From: a bacterium
GTDB lineage: Bacteria > SAR324 > XYD2-FULL-50-16
Direction of reading: 5' to 3'
Length of the DNA stretch: 64,000 nt
Assembly (NCBI GenBank): GCA_018829445.1
Contig: JAHJTV010000103.1
Coordinates: forward strand, 62,001-126,000
Shown here: piece after piece, positions 33,305 through 42,100 of the stretch
Layout: each line of letters starts with the position of its first letter
How positions within the stretch are numbered: the stretch's first letter is position 1
The notes under the pieces: model-generated
Told to the model about the DNA's origin: nothing
The model's database searches: none
What the model saw: the letters and a program-made list of their open reading frames with translations, nothing else
Position numbers and translations under genes: made by a program

Positions 33305-33643
33305 TTATGATTGACTATTGCTTGCTGTTTCTAATACGCCTTTTGCCCATTGATTAATACTCTTGCCGCTTGCTTCGGCTGCGGAAGCAACTGCTGCATG
33401 AACATCTACGGGAATTCTAAGCATCAGATTACCTGAATAGGGCTTATTTGGCTTTTGTTTGAGTTTCTTACACGCCTCAAGATAATTGTCTACAGCTTCT
33501 CTAAATGCGTTCTCAAGTTCTATCACAGATTCTCCGTGGAAACCTATGACATCGCGAATGCCGATTACATGACCTACAAAAATCCGATCTTCGGGATCGA
33601 ACGCGACTTTTGCAAAATATCCTTTATAATTCATTGAATTCAT
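33305..33643 (-). CDS. hicB: HicB-family antitoxin
   Basis: A 112-residue protein: an N-terminal HicB partial RNase H-like fold (YKGYFAKVAFDPEDRIFVGHVIGIRDVIGFHGESV) and a C-terminal ribbon-helix-helix/HicB-like DNA-binding segment (LMLRIPVDVHAAVASAAEASGKSINQWAKGVL). AGGAG stands seven bases before the ATG. It overlaps the toxin gene by four bases (ATGA). It should neutralise the upstream toxin and repress the operon. Confidence 0.9.
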   Translation of the reverse strand: MNSMNYKGYFAKVAFDPEDRIFVGHVIGIRDVIGFHGESVIELENAFREAVDNYLEACKKLKQKPNKPYSGNLMLRIPVDVHAAVASAAEASGKSINQWAKGVLETASNSQS

Positions 33644-33927
33644 AATGTAACTCCTAATAGCTCGAGAAAAACTCGGGCATCTTTTACTCTATATCTCAGT
33701 GCTACTTTATCAGGATGAGGACGGTGAAAATATGACCGAATACCGTCCTTTTCAAAAATGACACTTGAACCAGAGCCTTCAATAACTTGGCAACCTAACG
33801 AAACAAACAATGATTCGATCCCAGGAGATGTTCTCAACATCCATTTCTTACTTGGATGAGACAGGATACTTTTGATCCCTTCCGTGATTTTCAGTTTCAG
33901 TTTCTGTCGATCCAATCCGAAATGCAC
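33640..33927 (-). CDS. hicA: HicA-family mRNA interferase toxin (variant)
   Basis: A 95-residue protein with a GTG start. The last two thirds match the HicA subgroup with LGCQVIEGSGSSVIF, RSYFHRPHPDK and the C-terminal RVFLELLGV. In canonical HicA the first strand pair carries a catalytic His in G-S-x-H; here that place reads GSGSS, while an FHRPHP segment supplies two His nearby. The N-terminal 30 residues are an extra helical region found in this subgroup. Order toxin then antitoxin is normal for hicAB. Expected activity is ribosome-independent mRNA cleavage, less certain because of the motif change. Confidence 0.8.
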   Translation of the reverse strand: MHFGLDRQKLKLKITEGIKSILSHPSKKWMLRTSPGIESLFVSLGCQVIEGSGSSVIFEKDGIRSYFHRPHPDKVALRYRVKDARVFLELLGVTL

Positions 33928-33948
33928 TCAGCACACTTTTCGCAGCCG

Positions 33949-33977
33949 ATGATAAGAATTCACTTTTCATGTGTCAA
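33949..33977 (-). promoter_or_regulatory. hicAB promoter
   Basis: On the minus strand TTGACA (33977-33972), 17 bases, TATCAT (33954-33949): perfect -35 and 5/6 -10. A repeated GAAAAGTG occurs in the spacer and again just downstream of the -10, possibly the HicB binding site. Confidence 0.65.
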
Positions 33978-34055
33978 GGTATTGATCATAAATTTTGGAG
34001 AAAACAAAGCTCAATGTTGGTAGTAGATTGGGCAAAAGGATTTTAGAAGGTTTTA

Positions 34056-35492
34056 TTATTTTCGTTTGAGCATGTTCCTGGCAGTACTGATTTCGATGTA
34101 AGATGCACCTGAATCTGGCCCAAAATGGCCTGCCAGCACTGTAATCAGGTCGTCATTTCCGAATCGTCCCTCTTTTAACAACCTTGACAAAGTTGCTTTT
34201 AAAAACTCATGAGAGGTTGAATCCTCCTCGATGAAATGTGGCACTATACCATATGAAAGAGCCAACTGACGAACCAAGCTTTTGGAGTAACATTGAGCAT
34301 AAATCGGATTCTTACCACGAAAAGCGGCCATGCTACGAATAGTATTACCACTAATAGAATCCGCAACTATCGCTTTGGTTTGGAGCCTTAGAGATGCTTT
34401 AATCGCTGCCTTGGCCAGATAGCTGGTCACTTTTTGGCTCGTTTCGTAAGGAGCATCAATAAAGGTTTCATGGCCTTGCCCAATCTCCCAGGCGATTTTA
34501 GCCATCATTTGTACCGATTCTAAAGGATACTTTCCAAAAGCAGTTTCACCGGACAACATAATCGCGTCTGTACCATCCAAACAAGCATTTGCCACATCAG
34601 AGACTTCCGCACGAGTCGGTCGTGGTGAATCGATCATAGATTGTAGCATTTGAGTTGCAATTATAACTGGTTTTCGATGTTCGATGCATTTTTGTACCAG
34701 TTTTTTTTGAAGTAGCGGAATTTGTTCAGTCGGGATTTCAATCGCTAAATCCCCTCTCGCAACCATAATGCCATAGCAATGGTCCAATATCTGATCAAAG
34801 TTATCGATTCCTTCACGATTCTCTATTTTGGCGATGATACGTATAGGGCTGTTTTCCTCGTCCAGGATTTTTTGTACTGCTAAAACATCTTCTTTGTTAC
34901 GTACAAAGGAATGAGCAATAAAGTCGACATTGTGTTGCGCTGCAAACCGAATAAATTCAATGTCCTTTGGAGTCAATGAAGGGAGGTTGATTTTTACTGA
35001 AGGTACATTGACGCTTTTTCGCCCCTTAATAACACCATCGTTTTTAACTTCACAGACCAGATGTTCTCCATTATTTACAATTACTTCCAGCTCAACCTCA
35101 CCATCGTCAATTAACAACATATTTCCCACAGAGACATCCTTTGTAATGTCATCGTAAGAAACACAAATGCATTCTGAGGACATCTTCTTATTCTTCGCAC
35201 CTTTGACGATTAACTTATCCCCGGTTTTAACCAAAACCTCTCCATCAGACTCAGTGGTCCTGATTTCAGGGCCTTTGGTATCGATTAAAATGGCAATTCT
35301 ATCCGAAACAGCTCTAATGTTTTTTATAACAACCAGGGCTTCTTCTGGAGTTTGATGGGCAGTATTTAAACGAATTATGTTCATTCCAGCCCAGTAAAGA
35401 CTCGCTAGAAAATCTGATTCACAATTATTATTGGAAATTGTTGCGATTATTTTTGTTTTTTTTAAGAACTGTACTTTTATCTTGTCGTTCAT
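34056..35492 (-). CDS. pyk: Pyruvate kinase
   Basis: A 478-residue enzyme, normal for bacterial pyruvate kinase. It converts phosphoenolpyruvate and ADP to pyruvate and ATP in the cytoplasm. Sequence landmarks: KTKIIATISNNN at the start, DTKGPEIRT, the IIAKIENREG catalytic Lys/Glu segment, MVARGDLAIEIP, ATQMLQSMI and ARAEVSDVANACLDGTDAIMLSGET-type metal and substrate residues, followed by the C-terminal allosteric domain with its SxxT-like SISGNTIRSMA loop. The region before it contains a REP-like hairpin. It stands alone. Confidence 0.96.
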   Translation of the reverse strand: MNDKIKVQFLKKTKIIATISNNNCESDFLASLYWAGMNIIRLNTAHQTPEEALVVIKNIRAVSDRIAILIDTKGPEIRTTESDGEVLVKTGDKLIVKGAKNKKMSSECICVSYDDITKDVSVGNMLLIDDGEVELEVIVNNGEHLVCEVKNDGVIKGRKSVNVPSVKINLPSLTPKDIEFIRFAAQHNVDFIAHSFVRNKEDVLAVQKILDEENSPIRIIAKIENREGIDNFDQILDHCYGIMVARGDLAIEIPTEQIPLLQKKLVQKCIEHRKPVIIATQMLQSMIDSPRPTRAEVSDVANACLDGTDAIMLSGETAFGKYPLESVQMMAKIAWEIGQGHETFIDAPYETSQKVTSYLAKAAIKASLRLQTKAIVADSISGNTIRSMAAFRGKNPIYAQCYSKSLVRQLALSYGIVPHFIEEDSTSHEFLKATLSRLLKEGRFGNDDLITVLAGHFGPDSGASYIEISTARNMLKRK

Positions 35493-35637
35493 AGTCGTGA
35501 TATGGTTTCCGTTTTCTCCTGCGTTACTCTAAAGAATCAAGCAAGACAAGTCTTTATATTAGATATCGAAAGTGTCAAAACTAAATCATACCACTTGAGC
35601 TAAAAAAGGAGAATCGTAAATTATGAAAATCCCATGA

Positions 35638-35658
35638 ATGCCGGATCAAGTCCGGCAT
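35638..35658. repeat. REP-like hairpin
   Basis: ATGCCGGA-TCAAG-TCCGGCAT, an 8-bp stem. Its core is shared with the second hairpin of the element at 23657-23729. It lies between the acyl-CoA dehydrogenase and pyruvate kinase genes, in a 219-base gap. Confidence 0.7.
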
Positions 35659-35711
35659 GCCAGCTATTCAGAACTCATTTCGACTTTTAAAAATGTTCAA
35701 ACTCAAAACGG

Positions 35712-37571
35712 TTAAATCTCCCCAAAGGAAAGATTGGGCATGGCAACCGCCGCATCGGTGCAGGCGGAAATAGCATTCATCTTACCGAGCGTAACGGGAA
35801 GAAGTGCCTTAATATAGTATTCAGCAGTTGTTAGCAGCCCTTCGTAGAATGCAACATCCTTACTCTTTTCCGCCTTGGCCCGTCTTTCCCCGGGTTCCAG
35901 ACTACCGGCCAGTTTCTCAATTTTGGGAACCGCAACACTGGCTCTCCAGAGATGCATCCAGGCCATGATCACATCACCGACCACTTCAAGAAACGGATGG
36001 GCGAAAGAGAAGGCCGTCAAGACATTTGCCGACATGGCCGTCTTTCCCATTAACATGGCGGTCTGTCCCAATTGATTGACCGCTTCCTCCAGCTTTACCG
36101 CCAATTCTTCCAACATAGGAATAGTTCTGGCTTGAGCAATGGTTTTCTGGATTTCACCGATAAAGTCCAAAAAGAGTTTGCCCTCTTTCATTGCCAATTT
36201 TCGACCCAGCAAATCAGCTGCCTGTATTCCATTTGTGCCTTCATAAAGCTGGGTGATTTTAGTATCCCTCATCAGCTGCTCCACCGGATACTCTTGAGTG
36301 TAACCATAACCCCCAAAACACTGAACGGCCGTTGAAGTTACATCCATGCCGCGGTCCGTACAATAAGCTTTGATGACGGGCGTTAAGAGTTCGATCATTC
36401 CCTGGTAAAACTCTTGCTGTTCAGGATCTTTTGTAATCTTAGCCATATCAAAACACTTACTGACATAATAGATAAAACTGCGCATCCCATCCACATTTGC
36501 TTTCATATGAATCAGCATCCGGCGAACGTCCGGATGGTTAATAATTTCTACCGATGGAGCATTCTTATCAAACATACTCAACAGGTTTTTCCCCTGGACG
36601 CGTTCCCGGGCATACTTCAAAGCATGAAGATAAGCCGCACTACCTTGGGCAAAACCCTGTAATCCTGTGCCCATCCGGGCGCCATTCATCATTTTGAACA
36701 TAGCACTCATACCTTTATTCTCTCCACCCAGCAGAGTCCCACGACAGGTTCCCTTACCACCCAAGGTAACGCTGCAGGTGGCACTGCCTTTCAAACCCAT
36801 TTTGTGTTCAATCCCGGTAACAACAATATCATTTCTCTCGCCCAGACTACCATCGTCATTAACCCAGTATTTGGGAACGGCAAACAATGAAATTCCCTTG
36901 GTTCCCGCCGGTGCTCCCTCAATTCGAGCAAGAACCGGATGGATAATATTATCTGTCAGATCCTGTTCAGCACCGGTAATAAAAATCTTATTTCCGGTGA
37001 TAGAATAGGTTCCATCGCCATTTGTTCTTGCGCTGGTGGTCAAAGCCCCGACATCCGATCCAGCTTCCGGCTCGGTCAACAGCATGGAACCTCCCCATTC
37101 TCCGGAATACATCTTTTTTAAGTAGAGTTCTTTTTGCTTATCCGTACCGTACTCTTTGACCAGTTCTCCGGCTCCTAAAGCAAGACCGGGATAAATCATG
37201 AATGAAATATTGGCACCGGAGAACATCTCACCAACCGCAGTCGAGAGCATTCTGGGCATGCCCTGGCCGCCCACTTCGGGATCTTCGGTCATGGCAACCC
37301 ACTCTCCTTCTCTCATGAGATCCCAGACTCGATGGTAACATTTGGGGACTTTCACCACTCCATTTTCGCAGGAACACCCCTCTTCATCGCCTTCCTTATT
37401 AGTGGGAAGAATCTCTTTGATCGCCAGATTGCGAGCTTCGCCCACGATCATATTGATGGTTTTTTTATTGTTGAACTCTTGAAATTTTTCGCTATTTGTT
37501 ACCTCGGAAATATCAAGTTGTTCATGAAGAACAAATTCGATATCTCGTCGGTCAGAAATGTATTGCGTCAT
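35712..37571 (-). CDS. Acyl-CoA dehydrogenase (long form with C-terminal extension)
   Basis: A 619-residue FAD enzyme of the long acyl-CoA dehydrogenase branch, with an N-terminal extension and a C-terminal domain of about 130 residues beyond the core. Visible are the FAD/substrate loop LTEPEAGSD, the TGAEQDL segment, the MNGARMGTGLQG helix, the GGYGYTQEYPVEQLMRD motif and the YEGTNGIQAADLLGRK segment with the probable catalytic Glu. This layout is shared with DmdC-like and other fatty-acyl-CoA dehydrogenases. It introduces the alpha-beta double bond in beta-oxidation and needs an electron-transfer flavoprotein, not in this window. Confidence 0.92.
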   Translation of the reverse strand: MTQYISDRRDIEFVLHEQLDISEVTNSEKFQEFNNKKTINMIVGEARNLAIKEILPTNKEGDEEGCSCENGVVKVPKCYHRVWDLMREGEWVAMTEDPEVGGQGMPRMLSTAVGEMFSGANISFMIYPGLALGAGELVKEYGTDKQKELYLKKMYSGEWGGSMLLTEPEAGSDVGALTTSARTNGDGTYSITGNKIFITGAEQDLTDNIIHPVLARIEGAPAGTKGISLFAVPKYWVNDDGSLGERNDIVVTGIEHKMGLKGSATCSVTLGGKGTCRGTLLGGENKGMSAMFKMMNGARMGTGLQGFAQGSAAYLHALKYARERVQGKNLLSMFDKNAPSVEIINHPDVRRMLIHMKANVDGMRSFIYYVSKCFDMAKITKDPEQQEFYQGMIELLTPVIKAYCTDRGMDVTSTAVQCFGGYGYTQEYPVEQLMRDTKITQLYEGTNGIQAADLLGRKLAMKEGKLFLDFIGEIQKTIAQARTIPMLEELAVKLEEAVNQLGQTAMLMGKTAMSANVLTAFSFAHPFLEVVGDVIMAWMHLWRASVAVPKIEKLAGSLEPGERRAKAEKSKDVAFYEGLLTTAEYYIKALLPVTLGKMNAISACTDAAVAMPNLSFGEI

Positions 37572-37784
37572 GTTGTTTTCTCCATTTATTCTGGCAGGTA
37601 TATAAATGACGAGTTCATATGCCTGCCGCTTGTTTTAAAAAAGCCTTTTTAATAGCTTCTGTGATTTGATAACTGTTTTTCGGTAAAATCGGATCTATTC
37701 AGAGATTAAAACCTTTTCCGGCGGCTCTCTAATACTACCAAAGGTTCTTACGTAAACTTAAAAAGCATGTTTGTGGGTGACCCC

Positions 37785-37820
37785 ACACTATGATTCCATC
37801 ACTTGATGGAATCATAGTGT
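37785..37820. repeat. Perfect 17-bp-arm palindrome
   Basis: ACACTATGATTCCATCA and its exact complement, separated by CT. The right arm runs directly into TATAAT (37820-37825), but no matching -35 is present. No T-run. It could be a factor-independent terminator for neither gene, a cruciform or an operator upstream of the acyl-CoA dehydrogenase gene. Confidence 0.6.
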
Positions 37821-38031
37821 ATAATTCAAAACTTTTCTTTTACAAAAATGAATTAATGCCCTTCCTGCTCAATTTTATCTATAAATATTTAATACAGAAA
37901 ACTTTTTATCATTTGCGCTAAACAAACATTTTTTTTCTAACCCTTCTCATTCTCCAGGTTTCGGAATCTTTTCCATACATTGTTTAAAAAACCAGCGAAA
38001 GAAAACATCCCAGCGATTTATAAGAATTCGG

Positions 38032-38228
38032 CAGCAATGTCCGGTTAGGTTATTGCAACAATAACGAGAAACGGCTTTCAAAATAATGGACGCCATTACT
38101 TTAACTTTAGCTATTATTTGTTTAGAAAAAGTAGGATGGGCTACTTGTTGCCCATCAATAGAAAGCAATGTTGGGCAACAAGTAGCCCAACCTATGAGCA
38201 GATGCAAATTTCTAACCGGACAATGCTG
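38032..38228. repeat. Nested inverted-repeat element (MITE-like)
   Basis: Outer arms of 17 bases (38032-38048 and 38212-38228) match with one mismatch. Inside, a second pair of 23-base arms (38132-38154 and 38172-38194) around GGGCTACTTGTTGCCCA matches with one mismatch. Together they can fold into one long stem with a side region of about 80 bases. No coding content, so probably a non-autonomous mobile or structural RNA-forming element. Confidence 0.6.
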
Positions 38229-38379
38229 AAAAATAATGGCGGATTGTAAATGGTAAGCAACACTTGGCGTCAGATATTTAATCAAAAGATTTAAGTTGTG
38301 TTTATAGAGGGTTATGATTTAAAAGAAAGGAATAATATTCAAACTGATTCCAAATCACCCATAAAATAAAAACTCTACA

Positions 38380-39687
38380 ATGAAAAATTCCATCATTTCA
38401 TTTGCCACTCTTCGTCTTATTGTGACGATTTCGTTTTGTCTGCTGTCTGTAAGCAGTTGTGTAAAAGAAAGTGTACCCATTCCCCAGAACTGGACAGATT
38501 GCGGTAATGGAGTTTTTTCGGTTCAGGACCCGGAAACCGGAGTGAACATTGCCCTCATAACCTCAGGCAACCAAGCCGCCCTTGTTGATGCAGGAGTGGA
38601 CAGCGCAAGCATTTTGCAGGTCAAAGAGTATCTAAAAAGAACAAATCTGAGCCTGTCTCAGCTATTCATCACTCAATATCATAAAAATCATACCAGAAAC
38701 TTATCCCTGGTTTCCGAGTACCCTCTTGAAACGCATACACCCTTCAACATGAAGCACGGTGCAACGGTAAAAATTGGGGATAAGACAGTAAAAATCATCA
38801 GCAGCCCCCGATTTACTTCCGATAACAATTTCAGCCTGTTGATTGATAATCAAATACTGGTTGCCGGAGACCTGTTTATAAATGATCGAAAAATGAAAAC
38901 CCTTTTTGATATGCATTTGGAATTGATTCGGCAACTCCAACCAATCCAGCTATCCTCGATAATTCCGGGCTATGGTAACGTCATCCAAGGGAAAACACAG
39001 GTAGAAGAGTATCTGAAAGCTGTTGAATCACAGGTTAAATACCGTATCTCCACTGCAGACAACTGGGTTAAAATTAACGATGATATTTTTATCAGTACCA
39101 ATCCTGCGGAACACGACAACAACATGATTGTGGTGATTTCAGGCAAAGAGGCGAGCGTGATTGATGTTGGTTCCGGTGGAGGCGAAACCAACGTCAAAGA
39201 GGGTATTTATCAGAAAAGTGGCAACCAGTCTCAGCGTGTCGTAGAATTTATTCAGCAACGCAATCTGGTTCTGAAGAATATCATTATCACTCATTACCAC
39301 TCCGACCACTCAGAAAACCTGCACCTATTCAAGCCATTAGCCGGGAATATTTTTGATTACAGGAATATCAACAATGGTCAACCCGTTAAAATGGGGGACA
39401 AAAACTTCCGACTGTTTTACTCCGAAGGACATACCGCGCCTAATGAACATATCAGTATTGAAATTAATGATGATATTATTGTAACCGGTGATGTTTTATG
39501 TGATTTTGCAACTCCTTCACTATTAATAGCTGGTCGAAAATACCTGGAACCATACATCAGCACCTTGGAGACAATTAAAAAACAAAATTATGCGCTGATT
39601 ATACCCGGACACGGAAGACCTTTCTTTGATAATGCTAAGATCGATGCATACCTGGAAGATTTATACGCAATGAGAAAGAAAAAGTAA
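38380..39687 (+). CDS. Lipoprotein with two metallo-beta-lactamase domains, first one degenerate
   Basis: A 435-residue protein with a lipobox (VSSC, Cys27). Two MBL-fold halves follow. In the second (about 220-435) the metal motif is intact: THYHSDH, EGHTAPNEH, TGDVL and IPGHG. In the first (about 35-215) the same places read TQYHKNH, SSPRFTSDN, VAGDLF and IPGYG, so at least three metal ligands are lost. It looks like an internal duplication with one catalytic and one structural domain, attached to the outer or inner membrane. The substrate is unknown; hydrolysis of thioesters or lactones is typical of the fold. Fumarase C follows 44 bases later. Confidence 0.82.
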   Translation: MKNSIISFATLRLIVTISFCLLSVSSCVKESVPIPQNWTDCGNGVFSVQDPETGVNIALITSGNQAALVDAGVDSASILQVKEYLKRTNLSLSQLFITQYHKNHTRNLSLVSEYPLETHTPFNMKHGATVKIGDKTVKIISSPRFTSDNNFSLLIDNQILVAGDLFINDRKMKTLFDMHLELIRQLQPIQLSSIIPGYGNVIQGKTQVEEYLKAVESQVKYRISTADNWVKINDDIFISTNPAEHDNNMIVVISGKEASVIDVGSGGGETNVKEGIYQKSGNQSQRVVEFIQQRNLVLKNIIITHYHSDHSENLHLFKPLAGNIFDYRNINNGQPVKMGDKNFRLFYSEGHTAPNEHISIEINDDIIVTGDVLCDFATPSLLIAGRKYLEPYISTLETIKKQNYALIIPGHGRPFFDNAKIDAYLEDLYAMRKKK

Positions 39688-39731
39688 TTTTGAAAACCTT
39701 TTTAGGGCCACCCGATTCTTTAAGGATACCA

Positions 39732-41090
39732 ATGGGATTTCGACAAGAAAAAGACTCTATGGGGATGGTTGAGGTTCCGGATGATGCTTATTATGGGGCG
39801 CAGACCCAGAGAGCCATCCAGAACTTTCCAGTTAGTGATTTGAAGCCTCCCTTATCCTTCATCCATTCGCTGGCTTTGATCAAGCACTGTGCAGCGCTTG
39901 CCAATGGACAGCTTGGCGTACTCAATAATGAGCAATCTAAAGCTGTTGCCAAAGCCTCACTGGAGGTTATGGAAGGGAAACATGATGATCAGTTTGTGGT
40001 GGACCTTTTTCAAACCGGCTCAGGAACATCCACCAACATGAATATGAACGAAGTCATTGCTACTCGAGCCAACGAAATCTTAACCGGAAAAAAGAATACC
40101 GGAAGCCCCATTCATCCCAATGATCATGTCAACTCCGGACAGTCCAGTAACGATGTGATCCCTTCGGCGATACATCTGTCAGCTTTAACCCTTATTAAAA
40201 GAAAACTGGTCCCTTCCCTGATAAAACTTGAAGAGAGTCTAAATCAAAAGGCTGAAGCATTTAAAGATATCAGGAAAATCGGAAGAACTCACCTGCAGGA
40301 CGCAGTTCCCATGACTCTGGGGCAGGAGTTTTCCGGGTATGGAAGACAAATAGCTTTAGGAATTGAACGGTTGGAATCGGCTACACCAAGATTGTTGGAG
40401 CTGGCTCTTGGCGGCACGGCCGTTGGTACCGGTATCAATGCCCATCCTCAGTTTGCCGAGACAACAATTTCGCTGATTGCTGTGACCAGCACATATAAAT
40501 TTAAAGAAGCAGAAAATCATTTTGCAGCACAAGCGGCCCAGGACACGGTGGTTGAAACCAGCGGCGTTTTGAAAACCCTTGCTGTCAGCCTTACGAAAAT
40601 CGCCAACGACATTCGCTGGCTTTCATCAGGTCCCCGTTGTGGTTTGGGTGAAATCTCTATTCCATCTCTTCAGCCCGGTTCTTCCATCATGCCGGGAAAG
40701 GTGAACCCCGTCATTCCCGAATCAGTCTTACAGGTAGCAGCTCAAGTGATTGGAAATGATACAACCATCACGATTGGAGGGCAATCGGGAAATTTTGAGC
40801 TGAATGTAATGCTGCCCATTATTGCTTACAATTTAATACAATCCATCGAATTGCTCTCATCAGTTTCAGATCTGTTTGCAGAACAGTGTATCAAGGGCAT
40901 CACAGCCAATCAGGAGAAAGCAGAATCATATATTGAACAATCTCTTGCTCTAGCCACCAGTCTGATCCCCCTGGTGGGGTATGACAAAGCCGCAGAAATT
41001 GCAAAAAAAGCTTATACTCAAGGAAAAACAATCCGTGAAATTGCCAAAGAGGAAAAGATTATTTCTGAAAAGGAACAAGATGAACTATAA
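39732..41090 (+). CDS. fumC: Class II fumarate hydratase (fumarase C)
   Basis: About 452 residues from the ATG at 39732, which has AAGGA five bases upstream; a TTG at 39690 is in frame but lacks support. Family signatures: DDAYYGAQTQRAIQNF, LFQTGSGTSTNMNMNEV, NSGQSSNDVIPSAIH, the HLQDAVPMTLGQE segment with the catalytic-region His, and the mobile loop GSSIMPGKVNPVIPE. It interconverts fumarate and malate in the cytoplasm. An aspartase reading is less likely, since the loops follow the fumarase pattern. Its last bases overlap the FecR-like gene by 11. Confidence 0.9.
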   Translation: MGFRQEKDSMGMVEVPDDAYYGAQTQRAIQNFPVSDLKPPLSFIHSLALIKHCAALANGQLGVLNNEQSKAVAKASLEVMEGKHDDQFVVDLFQTGSGTSTNMNMNEVIATRANEILTGKKNTGSPIHPNDHVNSGQSSNDVIPSAIHLSALTLIKRKLVPSLIKLEESLNQKAEAFKDIRKIGRTHLQDAVPMTLGQEFSGYGRQIALGIERLESATPRLLELALGGTAVGTGINAHPQFAETTISLIAVTSTYKFKEAENHFAAQAAQDTVVETSGVLKTLAVSLTKIANDIRWLSSGPRCGLGEISIPSLQPGSSIMPGKVNPVIPESVLQVAAQVIGNDTTITIGGQSGNFELNVMLPIIAYNLIQSIELLSSVSDLFAEQCIKGITANQEKAESYIEQSLALATSLIPLVGYDKAAEIAKKAYTQGKTIREIAKEEKIISEKEQDEL

Positions 41091-41856
41091 AAAAACAGTA
41101 ACTCGTCGAAGATTTATAAAAGTAGGCTCCCAACTCATCATCTTTCCCCTGTTTGGAACTCAAATAAATTCCTGCGGTAAGCTCTTGACACCGCAACTCG
41201 TTGAATGGACATCCCTGGTGCAGACAAATGACCATGCAGGGGAGATAATTATTGACGCGGTCGAAGGAGATGCAATGGTAAATAATGTTTCCGTGGTAAA
41301 AGGACTGAAGCTTAAAAACGGTGTAACGTTAGAGCTTAAAACCGGAGTTGTTTTTATGTCGTTACCGGACGGATCGGTATTAAAACTATCGAAAAAAGCT
41401 ACCGTTGAATTCGATGTTGATTCAAGGAAAGGAGGGATTATTATCCTAAAACAAGGCGGCTTACTGGCAGTGGTTCGAAAAAGCACACAAAAACCTTATT
41501 TGATCAGAAACGCTTCTGCACTTGTCGGAATTAAAGGGACGGTTTTTTACACCCAGGTTTTGTCGCCCGAGGATAAACAACAATCAAACATTCCGGACGA
41601 TGCTTCGGACTATTTTTGCATCTGTAATGGCATCATTGACTATCTTGATCAACAGTGGAATCTGCAAAAGACAAGCAAGGGTGTTCATCACATGGCATAT
41701 TTTTTAAAAACAAACGGGCAAAATATAGATTTTGAATATGCGGGATGGCTGTTAAACCATTCCGATGATGAGATTTATAAGCTGATAGAAACCATGAAAG
41801 GGGAAAAGCACCCGACAGATTGGATTCAAGGAGATAGCTACCAAAACGATGCTTGA
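41080..41856 (+). CDS. Tat-exported FecR-domain protein
   Basis: About 258 residues from the ATG at 41080, which has AAGGA six bases upstream. The N-terminus is a Tat-like signal (TRRRFIKVGSQLIIF), with a Cys soon after. The body is a FecR-type beta-helix domain: LKNGVTLELKTGVVFMSLPDGSVLKLSKKATVEF, then PYLIRNASALVGIKGTVFYTQ. FecR domains sit in the periplasm and read out or bind other envelope proteins; no sigma-factor partner is here. The overlap with fumC indicates co-translation, an odd partnership. Confidence 0.8.
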   Translation: MNYKKTVTRRRFIKVGSQLIIFPLFGTQINSCGKLLTPQLVEWTSLVQTNDHAGEIIIDAVEGDAMVNNVSVVKGLKLKNGVTLELKTGVVFMSLPDGSVLKLSKKATVEFDVDSRKGGIIILKQGGLLAVVRKSTQKPYLIRNASALVGIKGTVFYTQVLSPEDKQQSNIPDDASDYFCICNGIIDYLDQQWNLQKTSKGVHHMAYFLKTNGQNIDFEYAGWLLNHSDDEIYKLIETMKGEKHPTDWIQGDSYQNDA

Positions 41857-42100
41857 GGTACTCTCTTATTGTGTGAATGGTAAAACGCCGATTTTTTTTG
41901 GAGGAACATGGTCATCAATCATAAACTTTCTGCTGGCGCACAGGAATAAGGCCATAGAAAAGTAAATGCAAAATGGCACTCTTTTTTTAAGCTATGGTAT
42001 CAGTAGGTTAAACTCCTGTTCTTGACACATATTGGGCGATGGTTCATGATTTAACCCATCGTATAAAAATTTTACCACTATCAAATTTTTAATTAGGACT

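Larger units (their letters stand above)
37572..38379. other. Palindrome-rich intergenic region
   Basis: 808 bases between divergent genes. It holds a perfect 17-bp-arm palindrome (37785-37820) and a nested inverted-repeat element (38032-38228). A 112-codon minus-strand frame across the second element looks like a by-product of the repeat. Confidence 0.6.

Noticed and set aside
37947..38285. 112-codon minus-strand frame
   Set aside because: It runs across the nested inverted-repeat element, has no family features and no start signal; a repeat by-product.
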